Below, piece after piece: positions 41,975 to 53,900 of a stretch of DNA of 64,000 nt. Source of the stretch: Brachionus manjavacas (taxonomy: Eukaryota > Rotifera > Eurotatoria > Ploima > Brachionidae); contig JAHQIY010000027.1 of assembly GCA_019054805.1 (NCBI GenBank), positions 558,001-622,000 on the forward strand, given 5' to 3'. Position numbers and translations under genes: made by a program. Below the pieces are notes generated by a model. The model made no database searches. It saw only the letters and a list, made by a program, of their open reading frames with translations, and was not told the DNA's origin. Numbering within the stretch: position 1 is the stretch's first letter; each line of letters starts with the position of its first letter.

Positions 41975-42315
41975 AACAAGGTTTTACCTATTGCTCCGCT
42001 GCCAGAATAATAAAAATAAAATAAAAAGAAATTGGTATTGATTATTTAATTGATTGATTTATTTTATTTATTGTATTGAAAAATTCTTATTAAAAAGTGA
42101 TTTTAAAGAATTTTTTTCATAAGTATTGATTAAATGATTTAACGAATATTTCTGTACAGTATGTCACAAAGAGATAGAATCAAACTTTTTTTATATTTGA
42201 TTGTTTTTTTGTTCATTATTTCGTTAACTCGGCTATTTCACTTTCAGTCTTTGTCTGATTTTTCAAAAAACATGCAATTTGCCACTTGATCAGTTATTTT
42301 ATTTTTACCCATTTT
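41975..42315 (+). repeat. Flank plus left end of mariner-like element (unit 1/2 junction)
   Basis: Matches 7561-7900. Includes the left inverted repeat TACAGTATGTCACAAAGAGA (42155) of the Tc1/mariner-like element, but the right end seen at 8042 is missing; the LINE relic with ORF1 starts about 70 bp further on. Confidence 0.85.
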
Positions 42316-42382
42316 ATAAAATAAATTTTAATAAATTAAATAATTTTCATAAAATGGTTAGACGTCACAAAATCAGGAACTT

Positions 42383-43629
42383 ATGGTAGAAAGCTTGCTA
42401 GACGAGTTGACAAATATCGAGATAACAATGGAAGTAAGCGACAGCTCACCTGAAAGATTGCCAAAAAACAAGAAACAAAAAACTGATTCTAACACTTCCT
42501 TAAACATCAATCAATTAGACGAAAGAATCGAACGACTAGAGAAAAACAATAAGTACTGAGGGAAAGTCTTGAGAAGGTACTTCAAATTAGCACAACTATT
42601 CTAAACCTCTTGCCTTCTCCAAGCTTTCGATAATATTTATCTAAATCCTGATCTAACTGTAGCCCAACAACATAACTTTAAAATATTACGTGAAAAATGC
42701 AAACAACAAAATGAAAAAGAGTCAGACAAGAACCATGTACATGTGATTCGAAACAACGCCATTAAGAGTGTGAAAAGAAAGGAATCAAACGAAAAAGCAA
42801 GATCCTCAGAACACTAGCAGTAACCAACTCATATTTATCGATACAACTGAATGAAAGTCTTCTAAATAATGATCAAACGCAATCAACCTTAACCAAAATG
42901 TAATTAAAATTGGAACACTCAAATGTAAGAACTTCAAAGCAAATTATGTTTACATCAACGAACTCTTAAAAAAAAATGAAACAACTTTTCTTGAACTTTT
43001 TGAACAAAACTTCACAAAAGCTCGATAGTACACAAATTGATTATGTAAGCGAATTCACATACTTAGGAAACAACATTAGTTTTAGGATGGGAACACAAAG
43101 AGACATTAAGAATAGACTTGCCAAAGCAAAGAGTGCTTTCGCAAGACTCAAACCGGTATGGAAGTCAACTAGCTACAGTAAGGAAACAAAACTTAAACTG
43201 TTCAACAGTGTAGTAAATCAACACTGATGTACGGAAGTGAATGTTGGGGGATGTGTGAATCTGACAGGAAAAGTCTTGACACCTTTCACACGGTAAGCCT
43301 GCGGAGGATTCTCGGGATACACTGGCCTGAGACATTGTCGAATGCTGACCTATACAGAAGAACAAATTCAGAGCGATTAAATCAATGCTTTAAGAACAAA
43401 AGTGTGATGGATTGGCATGTACTTTGAATGACATAAACACGAATACCTAAAAGAGCTCTTCAATGAACACCTCAAGGTTGACGTAAGGTAGGACGACCAG
43501 CAGTAACTTGGAGGTCAACAGTCACGAAAGGGCTCATCGCAATCGGAATGAGGAAGAGAAGCATGGTTAAAATAAATAGATCGACTTGAGAGGATGTCAA
43601 AAGTAATGACTCCACAAGGAGTGATAAAA
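42383..43629 (+). pseudogene. Internally deleted LINE: ORF1, endonuclease start, RT end
   Basis: ORF1 pieces: ATG 42383 to 42559 (MVESLLDELTNIEITMEVSD, later LDERIERLEKNNK), then shifted LRESLEKVLQISTTILNLL (a coiled coil), then 42629-42817 with YLNPDLTVAQQHNFKILREK, the conserved 'v.iNpDLT......k.LR...k' end of LINE ORF1. ORF2 starts near 42897 with VIKIGTLKCKNFKANYVYIN (endonuclease N-terminus), then jumps straight to the RT C-terminal segment SEFTYLGNNISFRMGTQRD and the adjoining frame from 43227 (MYGSECWG, LRRILGIHWPETLSN). The endonuclease body and RT palm are deleted. The tail to 43629 has Trp and Arg codons turned to TGA. It spans the unit 1/unit 2 phase boundary. Confidence 0.85.
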
Positions 43630-44002
43630 TTGATTAATTCTTATCAATTTATATTGAATTTTTCTCTTTTTTTTTTGAAAATTAAATTACTTGTTCCAAA
43701 ATTATTATTTTTAGTGAAAATTGAATATTTTTATTTTTATTTACAAGAAAAATGGGGGTCAGTTGGGAGTCAGGTTTTTTAAAAAATATAAAAATATTCA
43801 ATTTTCACTAAAAATAAAAATTTTGAAACAAGTAATTATATTTTCAAAAAAAAAGAGAAAAATTCAAACTAAATGATATAACTTTTGAAAATATTTTTGC
43901 TTTGCAAAAAAACTTAAATAATTAAAATAAATAATTTCACACTAAAAAATAAAAAAAAACTAATTATTTTTACTCATTATAAATTGATAAGAATTATTGA
44001 TA
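43630..44002. repeat. Fold-back element, complete (unit 2)
   Basis: Arms of about 100 bp: the left contains ATTGATTAATTCTTATCAAT and TTAAATTACTTGTTCCAAAA; the right contains the complements TTTTGAAACAAGTAATTATA and ATAAATTGATAAGAATTATT. The loop is around AAATGGGGGTCAGTTGGGAG. The right arm holds an extra 110-bp A/T stretch. The short-unit deletion starts inside this right arm (43937). Confidence 0.8.
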
Positions 44003-44220
44003 GTAGTTTCATCCAAAAATTTCAAAAAATATCGCTGAAAAAAAAGTGTTTCTCGCTTGAGACTAAACCCGAAACAATTAATAAACATAGCAATCAAAAA
44101 GTAACTTCCACTTCACTCGCAAAAGAATTTAGAACTAGCACATCAACAATATCAACGATTCTTTTCTCAAAGGCAAAAGTACCTTGGCGATATAGTTTTC
44201 CTGTTTTTGTTCTGACCTAA
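43984..44220 (+). pseudogene. Tigger/CENP-B-type HTH fragment (unit 2)
   Basis: Identical in translation to the unit 1 fragment at 36509-36745. Confidence 0.65.
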
Positions 44221-44342
44221 ATGACCTTTTTGATCGTGTTTCAAATTAAAGTTTTTGTGAAATACAAATGGATAAAAAGAACAGAAAAAAATATAAAAAA
44301 TTGAACAACCTTAAAGGTTAAAACTTAGTTCTCTAAATTCAA

Positions 44343-44506
44343 CATAGTGCAGCATTCAAAGTTGCATCAAATTTCTAAGTCTGATAAATTTGCAGACTTT
44401 AGCAGAAATTAAATTTTAATATAATAGAGCGAAGCACATTTTGAAGTTATTTTGCACATCTTAAGTAGACATTCATATTTGATGCAACTTTGAATGATGC
44501 ACCATG
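44343..44506. mobile_element. 164-bp miniature inverted-repeat element (unit 2)
   Basis: Same as 36868-37031 with single-base differences in the interior; the inverted ends are intact. Confidence 0.8.
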
Positions 44507-44654
44507 CTCCGGTCACAGAACTAATTTTAAACTTTTATAAAACAGTTATTTAAATTTTTTACACTTTGTTCTGTTCTTTTGTACTGAACTTCACGAAACC
44601 AAATAAAATTAAATTGTGCTGTGCATACTAACAAAAATTAATGGAAAAACGATG

Positions 44655-44720
44655 TTGCAAAAAGATCTGGATGCAGTGTGTCAATGGATTGATTTGTAGC
44701 GCACGGGACTGTGTGCTGAA
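44655..44720 (+). pseudogene. Second LINE, RT fragment, shortened (unit 2)
   Basis: LQKDLDAVCQWIDL, a stop, then RTGLCAE; cut at the 244-bp deletion that also removes the left end of the inserted element. The right inverted end of that insertion (ATTGCTATTTTAA) survives at 45002-45014. Confidence 0.75.
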
Positions 44721-45102
44721 GACTTTTATATTTTTTTAAATTTGAACAATTAAATTAAATTCAGTTATCTATTAACGATGGCTGAAAATCATTTAGATGA
44801 TTTAATTAATTGTTTACAAAATATACACATAAATACAGTAAAAATAACAAAATCTCAAAAAAATTTTCGAATTTTATCTTATGGCTTTTTCTAACTTCGA
44901 ATTTCATCTAAGTACGAAAAAAAAAATTTTTTTATTTTTTTTATTTTGCTATTTTAATTAGTGCTTTCACTTTTTTGCTCAATTTACCTGGCTTTTTAAA
45001 TATTGCTATTTTAAGTGATTGCCGCAAAAATTTATACTCAAATGTTTTATTTACGAGAATGTTAGATTCTAGATCCCAATAAAACTCTCACCTTTCCCCA
45101 TC

Positions 45103-45408
45103 AAATTTGAAAAGGGATGTAAATGCGTTAGAAAAATAGCAAGAGCAAAAATACCGTTGTTACTAAGAAACATGTCCCATGAAATGAGGTTGACTCGAAC
45201 GGGACTGACAAGGCTAAGTAAAAGAAAAGTAAGAAGTGATTTGATTAGGATGTACAAATTAGCGAATAGCTTCAAAGAGGGCTTAGATAGATTTAATGAA
45301 ATCGGCTGCTACATTTTCATACTGCCAAATGGTAGTGATAAGCTCATACACTCTACATGTAAGATGTCACAGAAAGAATTACTACCACAACTACTACTTA
45401 TACTTTAA
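45103..45408 (+). pseudogene. Second LINE, RT C-terminus (unit 2)
   Basis: Same reading as 37872-38177, with no change in the translated frame. Confidence 0.82.
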
Positions 45409-45715
45409 ATAAGTTTTTAACGATTAATTTTATATTTTTATTTTTAATTGATAATTTTTTTCATGGAATTACTAATATTTTTAGGAATTTACCAAAACGA
45501 TTAAGTTATTTACTTGAATAAATGAATTTCAAGTAAACGAGTTTGCAGCTTATGTTACAAGAAGAATTGAAGATAGAGGAAGATTATTATTATTAGATAT
45601 TGAAACGATAAAAAAATAAGGATTCAGGAAAAAAATTTTATTTTATTTTATAATTTTAAATAAAATTACATTAAATATAATGAAAAAAATTTTTTTAAGG
45701 CTCTTGAAACTATTT

Positions 45716-46000
45716 TTAACAACCACCACCACCACCGTCTCCACCACAACCGCCACCACCACCACCACCGTCTCCACCACAACCGCCACCACCACCACCA
45801 CCGTCTCCACCACAACCGCCACCACCACTATCACCTCCGCCACCACTATTTCCCCCATAACCACTATAATCACCGTAACCACTAGCATTGTTATTAATTG
45901 GCTTAGAATGGTATGATCGATTTGATTTTTGTGATCGTTTTTTTCCTCGGTTAGATTTATCTCGCAACAAATCTAACAGGAAACTTAAACATGAAGCCAT
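45716..46000 (-). CDS. Glycine-rich protein, 94 residues (unit 2)
   Basis: Identical in translation to 38769-38485, including the three 11-residue Gly/Cys/Asp repeats. See that entry for the description and caveats. Confidence 0.4.
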   Translation of the reverse strand: MASCLSFLLDLLRDKSNRGKKRSQKSNRSYHSKPINNNASGYGDYSGYGGNSGGGGDSGGGGCGGDGGGGGGGCGGDGGGGGGGCGGDGGGGGC

Positions 46001-46460
46001 AATAGATCAAATTATCTAAAATAATAAAGGGTATACATTCTTTTAATTAAAATTTTAAAAATCACTCAGATCTATCAATATTTTTGACTCAACAAAGTGG
46101 AATTATAAAATTTGGAATTAGAATATTTTAAAATAAATATAATAAAACAGAAGATCAAATATTAACGTTTTTATAGATATTTATTTAGAAAAATTCTGTC
46201 TCAAAATGAAATTAAAATGAAATTTCAAGAACACAAACAAATCCGAAATGAAATTAGTGTTTTTTGATTTTTAGTCAGAAAAATTATCAAAAAAATTTTC
46301 TCGTCAAAAATAAAGGTATTTTTTTTTTCAAAAATACAAATAAAAATTAAAAATCTAAAGGTGTAATTGAAAACTTTCCAAAAATTAAAATTTCTAAATT
46401 TAGTTTGAAAAATTAGGAAATTATTAATTACTAGAAATTATTTTCGTAGCCAAAAAAAAT

Positions 46461-47513
46461 TCAAAAAATTGAAAATATAATAAAAAATAAAAAATATAAC
46501 ACATTTGTAATAGAAAGTAAATTTGTTGTTTGTATTTTTATTGATTTTCGGTGGACGGCCTCTTTTGAGTTTAGTCTTGTAATAGTTATTGTCGAAGTCG
46601 GTTGAATGAGCAATCTATTGTTACCATTGTTCTCTTGGCTTGATAGCTGTGAAATAGGTTCCATTTGATTATCATGTTGTTGTTCATCGTCCATTGAAAT
46701 TTGATTTTCAAGATTGATACTTTGTAAAGCTGTGTTCGTTGGTCCTTTAGATTTTATAGTCACTAATCCCATATTTGCTTGTTTTTGTCTTCCCCTTTAT
46801 ATGTTTAAATCAATAGATGGAAATTGACATCAGCCATGATTGTAAGCCACACTAATGACATGTTTACAAATATAATTTATATTCCAATCTGGACATGAAT
46901 ATTGACTAAGTTGCCATTGATCATTATTGAATGTTACATAACGAAGATCACTCCTGGCACTTGATTCCTTTATTTAATCCAAGTTTTAAGATTGTTGAAA
47001 TTCATTTTCTTGAGTTTATCATCGTTTTTTTTATGACGTTGGACCAAGTTGTTTAACTGCACCGAATTCACTTCGACGAATGCATTTTCGATATTGTCTC
47101 TCAACCATCGCTTTATACCTTTTAGCTTGATCGATTGATCAAAATTTTTTTGATAATAATTTATTCTGTTTTTCTAAGAAATCTTCTTGATTTTTCCTGA
47201 TGGACATGTGCAACATCTTTTACAAAAATTGATGCTCCAGAGTGAGTTAAAGGTTTGAACATGTGAAATCTTTTATCACAACAAGAACATTTGTAAAAGT
47301 GCTTTTCGCCTTGTTGTGCTTTCGCAGACCTCGAATTGTCTTCAAAACTTAAGCACAAGGTAAATGCTTCTTTGAAAGTTTGGAAGTTGTCATGATAAAC
47401 ATATTATTTTTTTTGTTAGGCCTTTCTTCGATTACAGCATCGTTATTGATGTCGTCATCTCAATTGTTGATAGATCTTAAAATTGATGTCGAAGAGGATT
47501 CTGTATTACTCAT
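46461..47513 (-). pseudogene. Deleted MULE transposase (unit 2)
   Basis: Same order of pieces as 40282-39229. The SWIM finger and zinc-binding domain are preserved as in unit 1; a small deletion near 46950 (GATCACTCCTGGC for GTTCACTACCTGGC) is private to this unit. Confidence 0.78.
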
Positions 47514-48085
47514 TTTAAAATTTACCTATCAGTATTCCAACTAACTAATAATTCAACATTTAAATAGAAAGATAACACAAATTAGAATAAACTATTCAAT
47601 ATTCTTTAATATTCATCTGCTTTAAAACTAATCAATCTGACTATTAACAATTCAATTTAGCTACTAAATAATTAAATTATTCCTTTTCTATTAAGCTGCT
47701 TTTTAATTTATAATTGGCTATCAATATAATTAAACTGGCTTCAATGTTAAAAATAAGCTAATTTTTTTTAAATTTTTATACAAATTCTGAAAATTCGGAG
47801 ACGCAGTTTATAAGAAATTTTTTGAAATCTCTTCTTTTTTTTCTATTACAGTAGTGAAAAACAGGTGGTCCGTGTTTTAGCATAAGCCCCATGGACAAGT
47901 ATTAGAAAAAAAGTCAATTTTAAAAAAGTTATAATAAAAAATTGAATAAGTTTAAAATTCTATACATGTAATTAGTAAGTAGTATATCGTAAATATCAAA
48001 ATTAACTGATCCATTACTAAATCTTGAAAAAAAAAATCTTTATTTTTTATTATCATATTTTACTAAGCAAGTTTTGATATTTACT

Positions 48086-48428
48086 GATGCAACCGTAAAT
48101 ATCAAAAAAACAACTTTCTATGAACTTGCATGTCAAGTTGGCGTATTTTCGGACTTATTTTCCTATTACGCTTTTGATTTAGTTCAAAATTGTCATATTG
48201 AACTAGAAATTAGACTTGACAAGACGATCAAAAGCTTTAGACAAAAAATATATCAATAAAATGTCAATCGGTGGTGGTCAAGGAATGATAAGATGTAATT
48301 TTACATATCAATGTATTACAAATCGATTAGGCTGTAGAAAATCGAACCTCTTGTGTAATTCCAGATGTCATGTATCAAATACAATTTTTTATCAAAATTT
48401 ACGCTTTATTTCATTTATTTCAGATTAA
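48086..48428 (+). pseudogene. Ginger/KRBA2-type integrase C-terminus (unit 2)
   Basis: The best-preserved copy: 48086-48259 reads FYELACQVGVFSDLFSYYAF and ELEIRLDKTIKSFRQKIYQ in one frame, then 48255-48428 reads the Cys-rich tail with CNSRCH in another. The ISLREA-like 'TIKSFRQ' word precedes GGGQG as in intact family members. Still broken by one frame change. Confidence 0.68.
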
Positions 48429-49196
48429 CTATATTGATCTTTTTAATTTCAGTTAATTACGAAAAAAATAGAAAAACAAGAAAAATTGATAGTTTTATTT
48501 ATTTCAAAATTAACGTCTTGTAACGTTATTATCGATATTTACGCATTATAAAAAAACGAAAACATATACAAGCCGATCAATTGCTAAATATTAAAACCGC
48601 CAAAGCGATTTAAAAAGAATTATATTTATGAAAACGTAAGAAATTACATTTATACACTCTATTTATCTTATACTGAAATCAACCTTTAGGAGATCATTTA
48701 AAAGCTTGTATAGATAAAAAAAATTCCATTTTTTGTTCCATAGAGGCGACGATTTTATTTATTATGAATTTAACTGAGTCTAAAACACCATTTTTTTTCA
48801 TTTTTGTAACTAAATTCTATTAAGGATTTATTAAGTTTAGGAGGATAGACGAGGCATTAATAAATAACCGCTTTTCCAACATACTAATTTGAGTATAAAA
48901 AGATGTGCTGTTTGTGTTATTTACTGTATGAGTTCTTATAAAAAAAGTATTTTTCTTCATTTTGGGCTTCTCATTATTTGTTCCAAAAAAACGTTTAAAG
49001 TTTAAAAAATTTGTCCTATTTACTCTATTCTTACGGCTTCATATAAAGGAATTACATGTGCATATTTCTTTAAGTCAATGAAACGTTTAATTAATAAATT
49101 TTGTCTCGTTTTAAATTCGTTTAATAAGTTATTTGTAATAAAAATATCTAATATGTGTCTAAAAGACGATTGACAATATTGCTTGAATTAAAAACT

Positions 49197-49537
49197 AACA
49201 AGGTTTTACCTATTGCTCCGCTGCCAGAATAATAAAAATAAAATAAAAAGAAATTGGTATTGATTATTTAATTGATTGATTTATTTTATTTATTGTATTG
49301 AAAAATTCTTATTAAAAAGTGATTTTAAAGAATTTTTTTCATAAGTATTGATTAAATGATTTAACGAATATTTCTGTACAGTATGTCACAAAGAGATAGA
49401 ATCAAACTTTTTTTATATTTGATTGTTTTTTTGTTCATTATTTCGTTAACTCGGCTATTTCACTTTCAGTCTTTGTCTGATTTTTCAAAAAACATGCAAT
49501 TTGCCACTTGATCAGTTATTTTATTTTTACCCATTTT
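49197..49537 (+). repeat. Flank plus left end of mariner-like element (unit 2/3 junction)
   Basis: Same block as 41975-42315, matching 7561-7900. Confidence 0.85.
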
Positions 49538-49604
49538 ATAAAATAAATTTTAATAAATTAAATAATTTTCATAAAATGGTTAGACGTCACAAAATCAGGA
49601 ACTT

Positions 49605-50850
49605 ATGGTAGAAAGCTTGCTAGACGAGTTGACAAATATCGAGATAACAATGGAAGTAAGCGACAGCTCACCTGAAAGATTGCCAAAAAAACAAGAAACA
49701 AAAAACTGATTCTAACACTTCCTTAAACATCAATCAATTAGACGAAAGAATCGAACGACTAGAGAAAAACAATAAGTACTGAGGGTAAGTCTTGAGAAGG
49801 TACTTCAAATTAGCACAACTATTCTAAACCTCTTGCCTTCTCCAAGCTTTCGATAATATTTATCTAAATCCTGATCTAACTGTAGCCCAACAACATAACT
49901 TTAAAATATTACGTGAAAAATGCAAACAACAAAATGAAAAAGAGTCAGACAAGAACCATGTACATGTGATTCGAAACAACGCCATTAAGAGTGTGAAAAG
50001 AAAGGAATCAAACGAAAAAGCAAGATCCTCAGAACACTAGCAGTAACCAACTCATATTTATCGATACAACTGAATGAAAGTCTTCTAAATAATGATCAAA
50101 CGCAATCAACCTTAACCAAAATGTAATTAAAATTGGAACACTCAAATGTAAGAACTTCAAAGCAAATTATGTTTACATCAACGAACTCTTAAAAAATGAA
50201 ACAACTTTTCTTGAACTTTTTGAACAAAACTTCACAAAAGCTCGATAGTACACAAATTGATTATGTAAGCGAATTCACATACTTAGGAAACAACATTAGT
50301 TTTAGGATGGGAACACAAAGAGACATTAAGAATAGACTTGCCAAAGCAAAGAGTGCTTTCGCAAGACTCAAACCGGTATGGAAGTCAACTAGCTACAGTA
50401 AGGAAACAAAACTTAAACTGTTCAACAGTGTAGTAAATCAACACTGATGTACGGAAGTGAATGTTGGGGGATGTGTGAATCTGACAGGAAAAGTCTTGAC
50501 ACCTTTCACACGGTAAGCCTGCGGAGGATTCTCGGGATACACTGGCCTGAGACATTGTCGAATGCTGACCTATACAGAAGAACAAATTCAGAGCGATTAA
50601 ATCAATGCTTTAAGAACAAAAGTGTGATGGATTGGCATGTACTTTGAATGACATAAACACGAATACCTAAAAGAGCTCTTCAATGAACACCTCAAGGTTG
50701 ACGTAAGGTAGGACGACCAGCAGTAACTTGGAGGTCAACAGTCACGAAAGGGCTCATCGCAATCGGAATGAGGAAGAGAAGCAAGGGTAAAGGAAAAGAT
50801 CGACTTGAGAGGATGTCAAAAGTAATGACTCCACAAGGAGTGATAAAATT
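49605..50850 (+). pseudogene. Internally deleted LINE (unit 2/3)
   Basis: As 42383-43629, except for one extra A near 49688 that ends the first ORF1 piece early (LPKKQETKN then stop). At the endonuclease start there are six A (ELLKNET) instead of nine, which keeps the frame. The RT C-terminal frames are identical to units 2, 4 and 5. Confidence 0.83.
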
Positions 50851-51160
50851 GATTAATTCTTATCAATTTATATTGAATTTTTCTCTTTTTTTTTGAAAAT
50901 TAAATTACTTGTTCCAAAATTATTATTTTTAGTGAAAATTGAATATTTTTATTTTTATTTACAAGAAAAATGGGGGTCAGTTGGGAGTCAGGTTTTTTAA
51001 AAAATATAAAAATATTCAATTTTCACTAAAAATAAAAATTTTGAAACAAGTAATTATATTTTCAAAAAAAAAGAGAAAAATTCAAACTAAATGATATATT
51101 ATAACTTTTGAAAATATTTTTGCTTTGCAAAAAAAACTTAAATAATTAAAATAAATAATT
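50851..51160. repeat. Fold-back element, right end deleted (unit 3)
   Basis: Left arm and loop intact; the right arm runs into the short-unit deletion junction at about 51160. Confidence 0.75.
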
Positions 51161-51163
51161 TAT

Positions 51164-51809
51164 ATATAATTTATATTCCAATCTGGACATAAATATTGAC
51201 TAAGTTGCCATTGATCATTATTGAATGTTACATAACGAAGTTCACTACCTGGCACTTGATTTCTTTATTTAATCCAAGTTTTAAGATTGTTGAAATTCAT
51301 TTTCTTGAGTTTATCATCGTTTTTTTTTATGACGTTGGACCAAGTTGTTTAACTGCACCGAATTCACTTCGACGAATGCATTTTCGATATTGTCTCTCAA
51401 CCATCGCTTTATACCTTTTAGCTTGATCGATTGATCAAAATTTTTTTGATAATAATTTATTCTGTTTTTCTTAGAAATCTTCTTGATTTTTCCTGATGGA
51501 CATGTGCAACATCTTTTACAAAAATTGATGCTCCAGAGTGAGTTAAAGGTTTGAACATGTGAAATCTTTTATCACAACAAGAACATTTGTAAAAGTGCTT
51601 TTCGCCTTGTTGTGCTTTCGCAGACCTCGAATTGTCTTCAAAACTTAAGCACAAGGTAAATGCTTCTTTGTAAGTTTGGAAGTTGTCATGATAAACATAT
51701 TATTTTTTTTGTTAGGCCTTTCTTCGATTACAGCATCATTATTGATGTCGTCATCTCAATTGTTGATAGATCTTAAAATTGATGTCGAAGAGGATTCTGT
51801 ATTACTCAT
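51164..51809 (-). pseudogene. MULE N-terminal part and SWIM remnant (unit 3)
   Basis: Retains the leader, the zinc-binding frame (51654-51457) and part of the SWIM finger; the AT-hook end lies in the deleted 2.93 kb. Confidence 0.75.
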
Positions 51810-52380
51810 TTTAAAATTTACCTATCAGTATTCCAACTAACTAATAATTCAACATTTAAATAGAAAGATAACACAAATTAGAATAAACTATTCAATATTC
51901 TTTAATATTCATCTGCTTTAAAACTAATCAATCTGACTATTAACAATTCAATTTAGCTACTAAATAATTAAATTATTCCTTTTCTATTAAGCTGCTTTTT
52001 AATTTATAATTGGCTATCAATATAATTAAACTGGCTTCAATGTTAAAAATAAGCTAATTTTTTTTAAATTTTTATACAAATTCTGAAAATTCGGAGACGC
52101 AGTTTATAAGAAATTTTTTTGAAATCTCTTCTTTTTTTTTCTATTACAGTAGTGAAAAACAGGTGGTCCGTGTTTTAGCATAAGCCCCATGGACAAGTAT
52201 TAGAAAAAAGTCAATTTTAAAAAAGTTATAATAAAAAATTGAATAAGTTTAAAATTCTATGCATGTAATTAGTAAGTAGTATATCGTAAATATCAAAATT
52301 AACTGATCCATTACTAAATCTTGAAAAAAAATCTTTATTTTTTATTATCATATTTTACTAAGCAAGTTTTGATATTTACT

Positions 52381-52725
52381 GATGCAACCGTAAATATCAA
52401 AAAAAAAAAACTTTCTATGAATTTGCATGTCAAGTTGGCGTATTTTCGGACTTATTTTCCTATTACGCTTTTGATTTAGTTCAAAATTGTCATATTGAAC
52501 TAGAAATTAGACTTGACAAGACGATCAAAAGCTTTAGACAAAAAATATATCAATAAAATGTCAATCGGTGGTGGTCAAGGAATGATAAGATGTAATTTTA
52601 CATATCAATGTATTACAAATCGATTAGGCTGTAGAAAATCGAACCTCTTGTGTAATTCCAGATGTCATGTATCAAATACAATTTTTTATCAAAATTTACG
52701 CTTTATTTCATTTATTTCAGATTAA
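52381..52725 (+). pseudogene. Ginger/KRBA2-type integrase C-terminus (unit 3)
   Basis: As in unit 2; the Cys-rich tail frame ends at 52725. Confidence 0.65.
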
Positions 52726-53495
52726 CTATATTGATCTTTTTAATTTCAGTTAATTACGAAAAAAATAGAAAAACAAGAAAAATTGATAATTTTATTTATT
52801 TCAAAATTAACGTCTTGTAACGTTATTATCGATATTTACGCATTATAAAAAAAAACGAAAACATATACAAGCCGATCAATTGCTAAATATTAAAACCGCC
52901 AAAGCGATTTAAAAAGAATTATATTTATGAAAACGTAAGAAATTACATTTATACACTCTATTTATCTTATACTGAAATCAACCTTTAGGAGATCATTTAA
53001 AAGCTTGTATAGATAAAAAAAATTCCATTTTTTGTTCCATAGAGGCGACGATTTTATTTATTATGAATTTAACTGAGTCTAAAACACCATTTTTTTCATT
53101 TTTGTAACTAAATTCTATTAAGGATTTATTAAGTTTAGGAGGATAGACGAGGCATTAATAAATAACCGCTTTTCCAACATACTAATTTGAGTATAAAAAG
53201 ATGTGCTGTTTGTGTTATTTACTGTATGAGTTCTTATAAAAAAAGTATTTTTCTTCATTTTGGGCTTCTCATTATTTGTTCCAAAAAAAACGTTTAAAGT
53301 TTAAAAAATTTGTCCTATTTACTCTATTCTTACGGCTTCATATAAAGGAATTACATGTGCATATTTCTTTAAGTCAATGAAACGTTTAATTAATAAATTT
53401 TGTCTCGTTTTAAATTCGTTTAATAAGTTATTTGTAATAAAAATATCTAATATGTGTCTAAAAGACGATTGACAATATTGCTTGAATTAAAAACT

Positions 53496-53834
53496 AACAA
53501 GGTTTTACCTATTGCTCCGCTGCCAGAATAATAAAAATAAAATAAAAAGAAATTGGTATTGATTATTTAATTGATTGATTTATTTTATTTATTGTATTGA
53601 AAAATTCTTATTAAAAAGTGATTTTAAAGAATTTTTCATAAGTATTGATTAAATGATTTAACGAATATTTCTGTACAGTATGTCACAAAGAGATAGAATC
53701 AAACTTTTTTATATTTGATTGTTTTTTTGTTCATTATTTCGTTAACTCGGCTATTTCACTTTCAGTCTTTGTCTGATTTTTCAAAAAACATGCAATTTGC
53801 CACTTGATCAGTTATTTTATTTTTACCCATTTTA
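53496..53834 (+). repeat. Flank plus left end of mariner-like element (unit 3/4 junction)
   Basis: Same block as 41975-42315, with slightly shorter T runs. Confidence 0.84.
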
Positions 53835-53900
53835 TAAAATAAATTTTAATAAATTAAATAATTTTCATAAAATGGTTAGACGTCACAAAATCAGGAACTT

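Larger units (their letters stand above)
35554..42985 (+). repeat. Array unit 1 (long, edge copy)
   Basis: Most diverged unit. Specific features: a frameshift in the RT fragment near 35700, a missing stretch of the left arm of the fold-back element, and retention of about 244 bp (37247-37490) lost from units 2 and 4. The left edge of the array cuts the LINE relic in its endonuclease/RT region, so ORF1 for this LINE is absent on the left. Confidence 0.92.
42986..50206 (+). repeat. Array unit 2 (long)
   Basis: Full long unit. A private variant near 43563-43575 (AGCATGGTTAAAATAAATAG where all other units have AGCAAGGGTAAAGGAAAA) identifies it. Confidence 0.93.
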
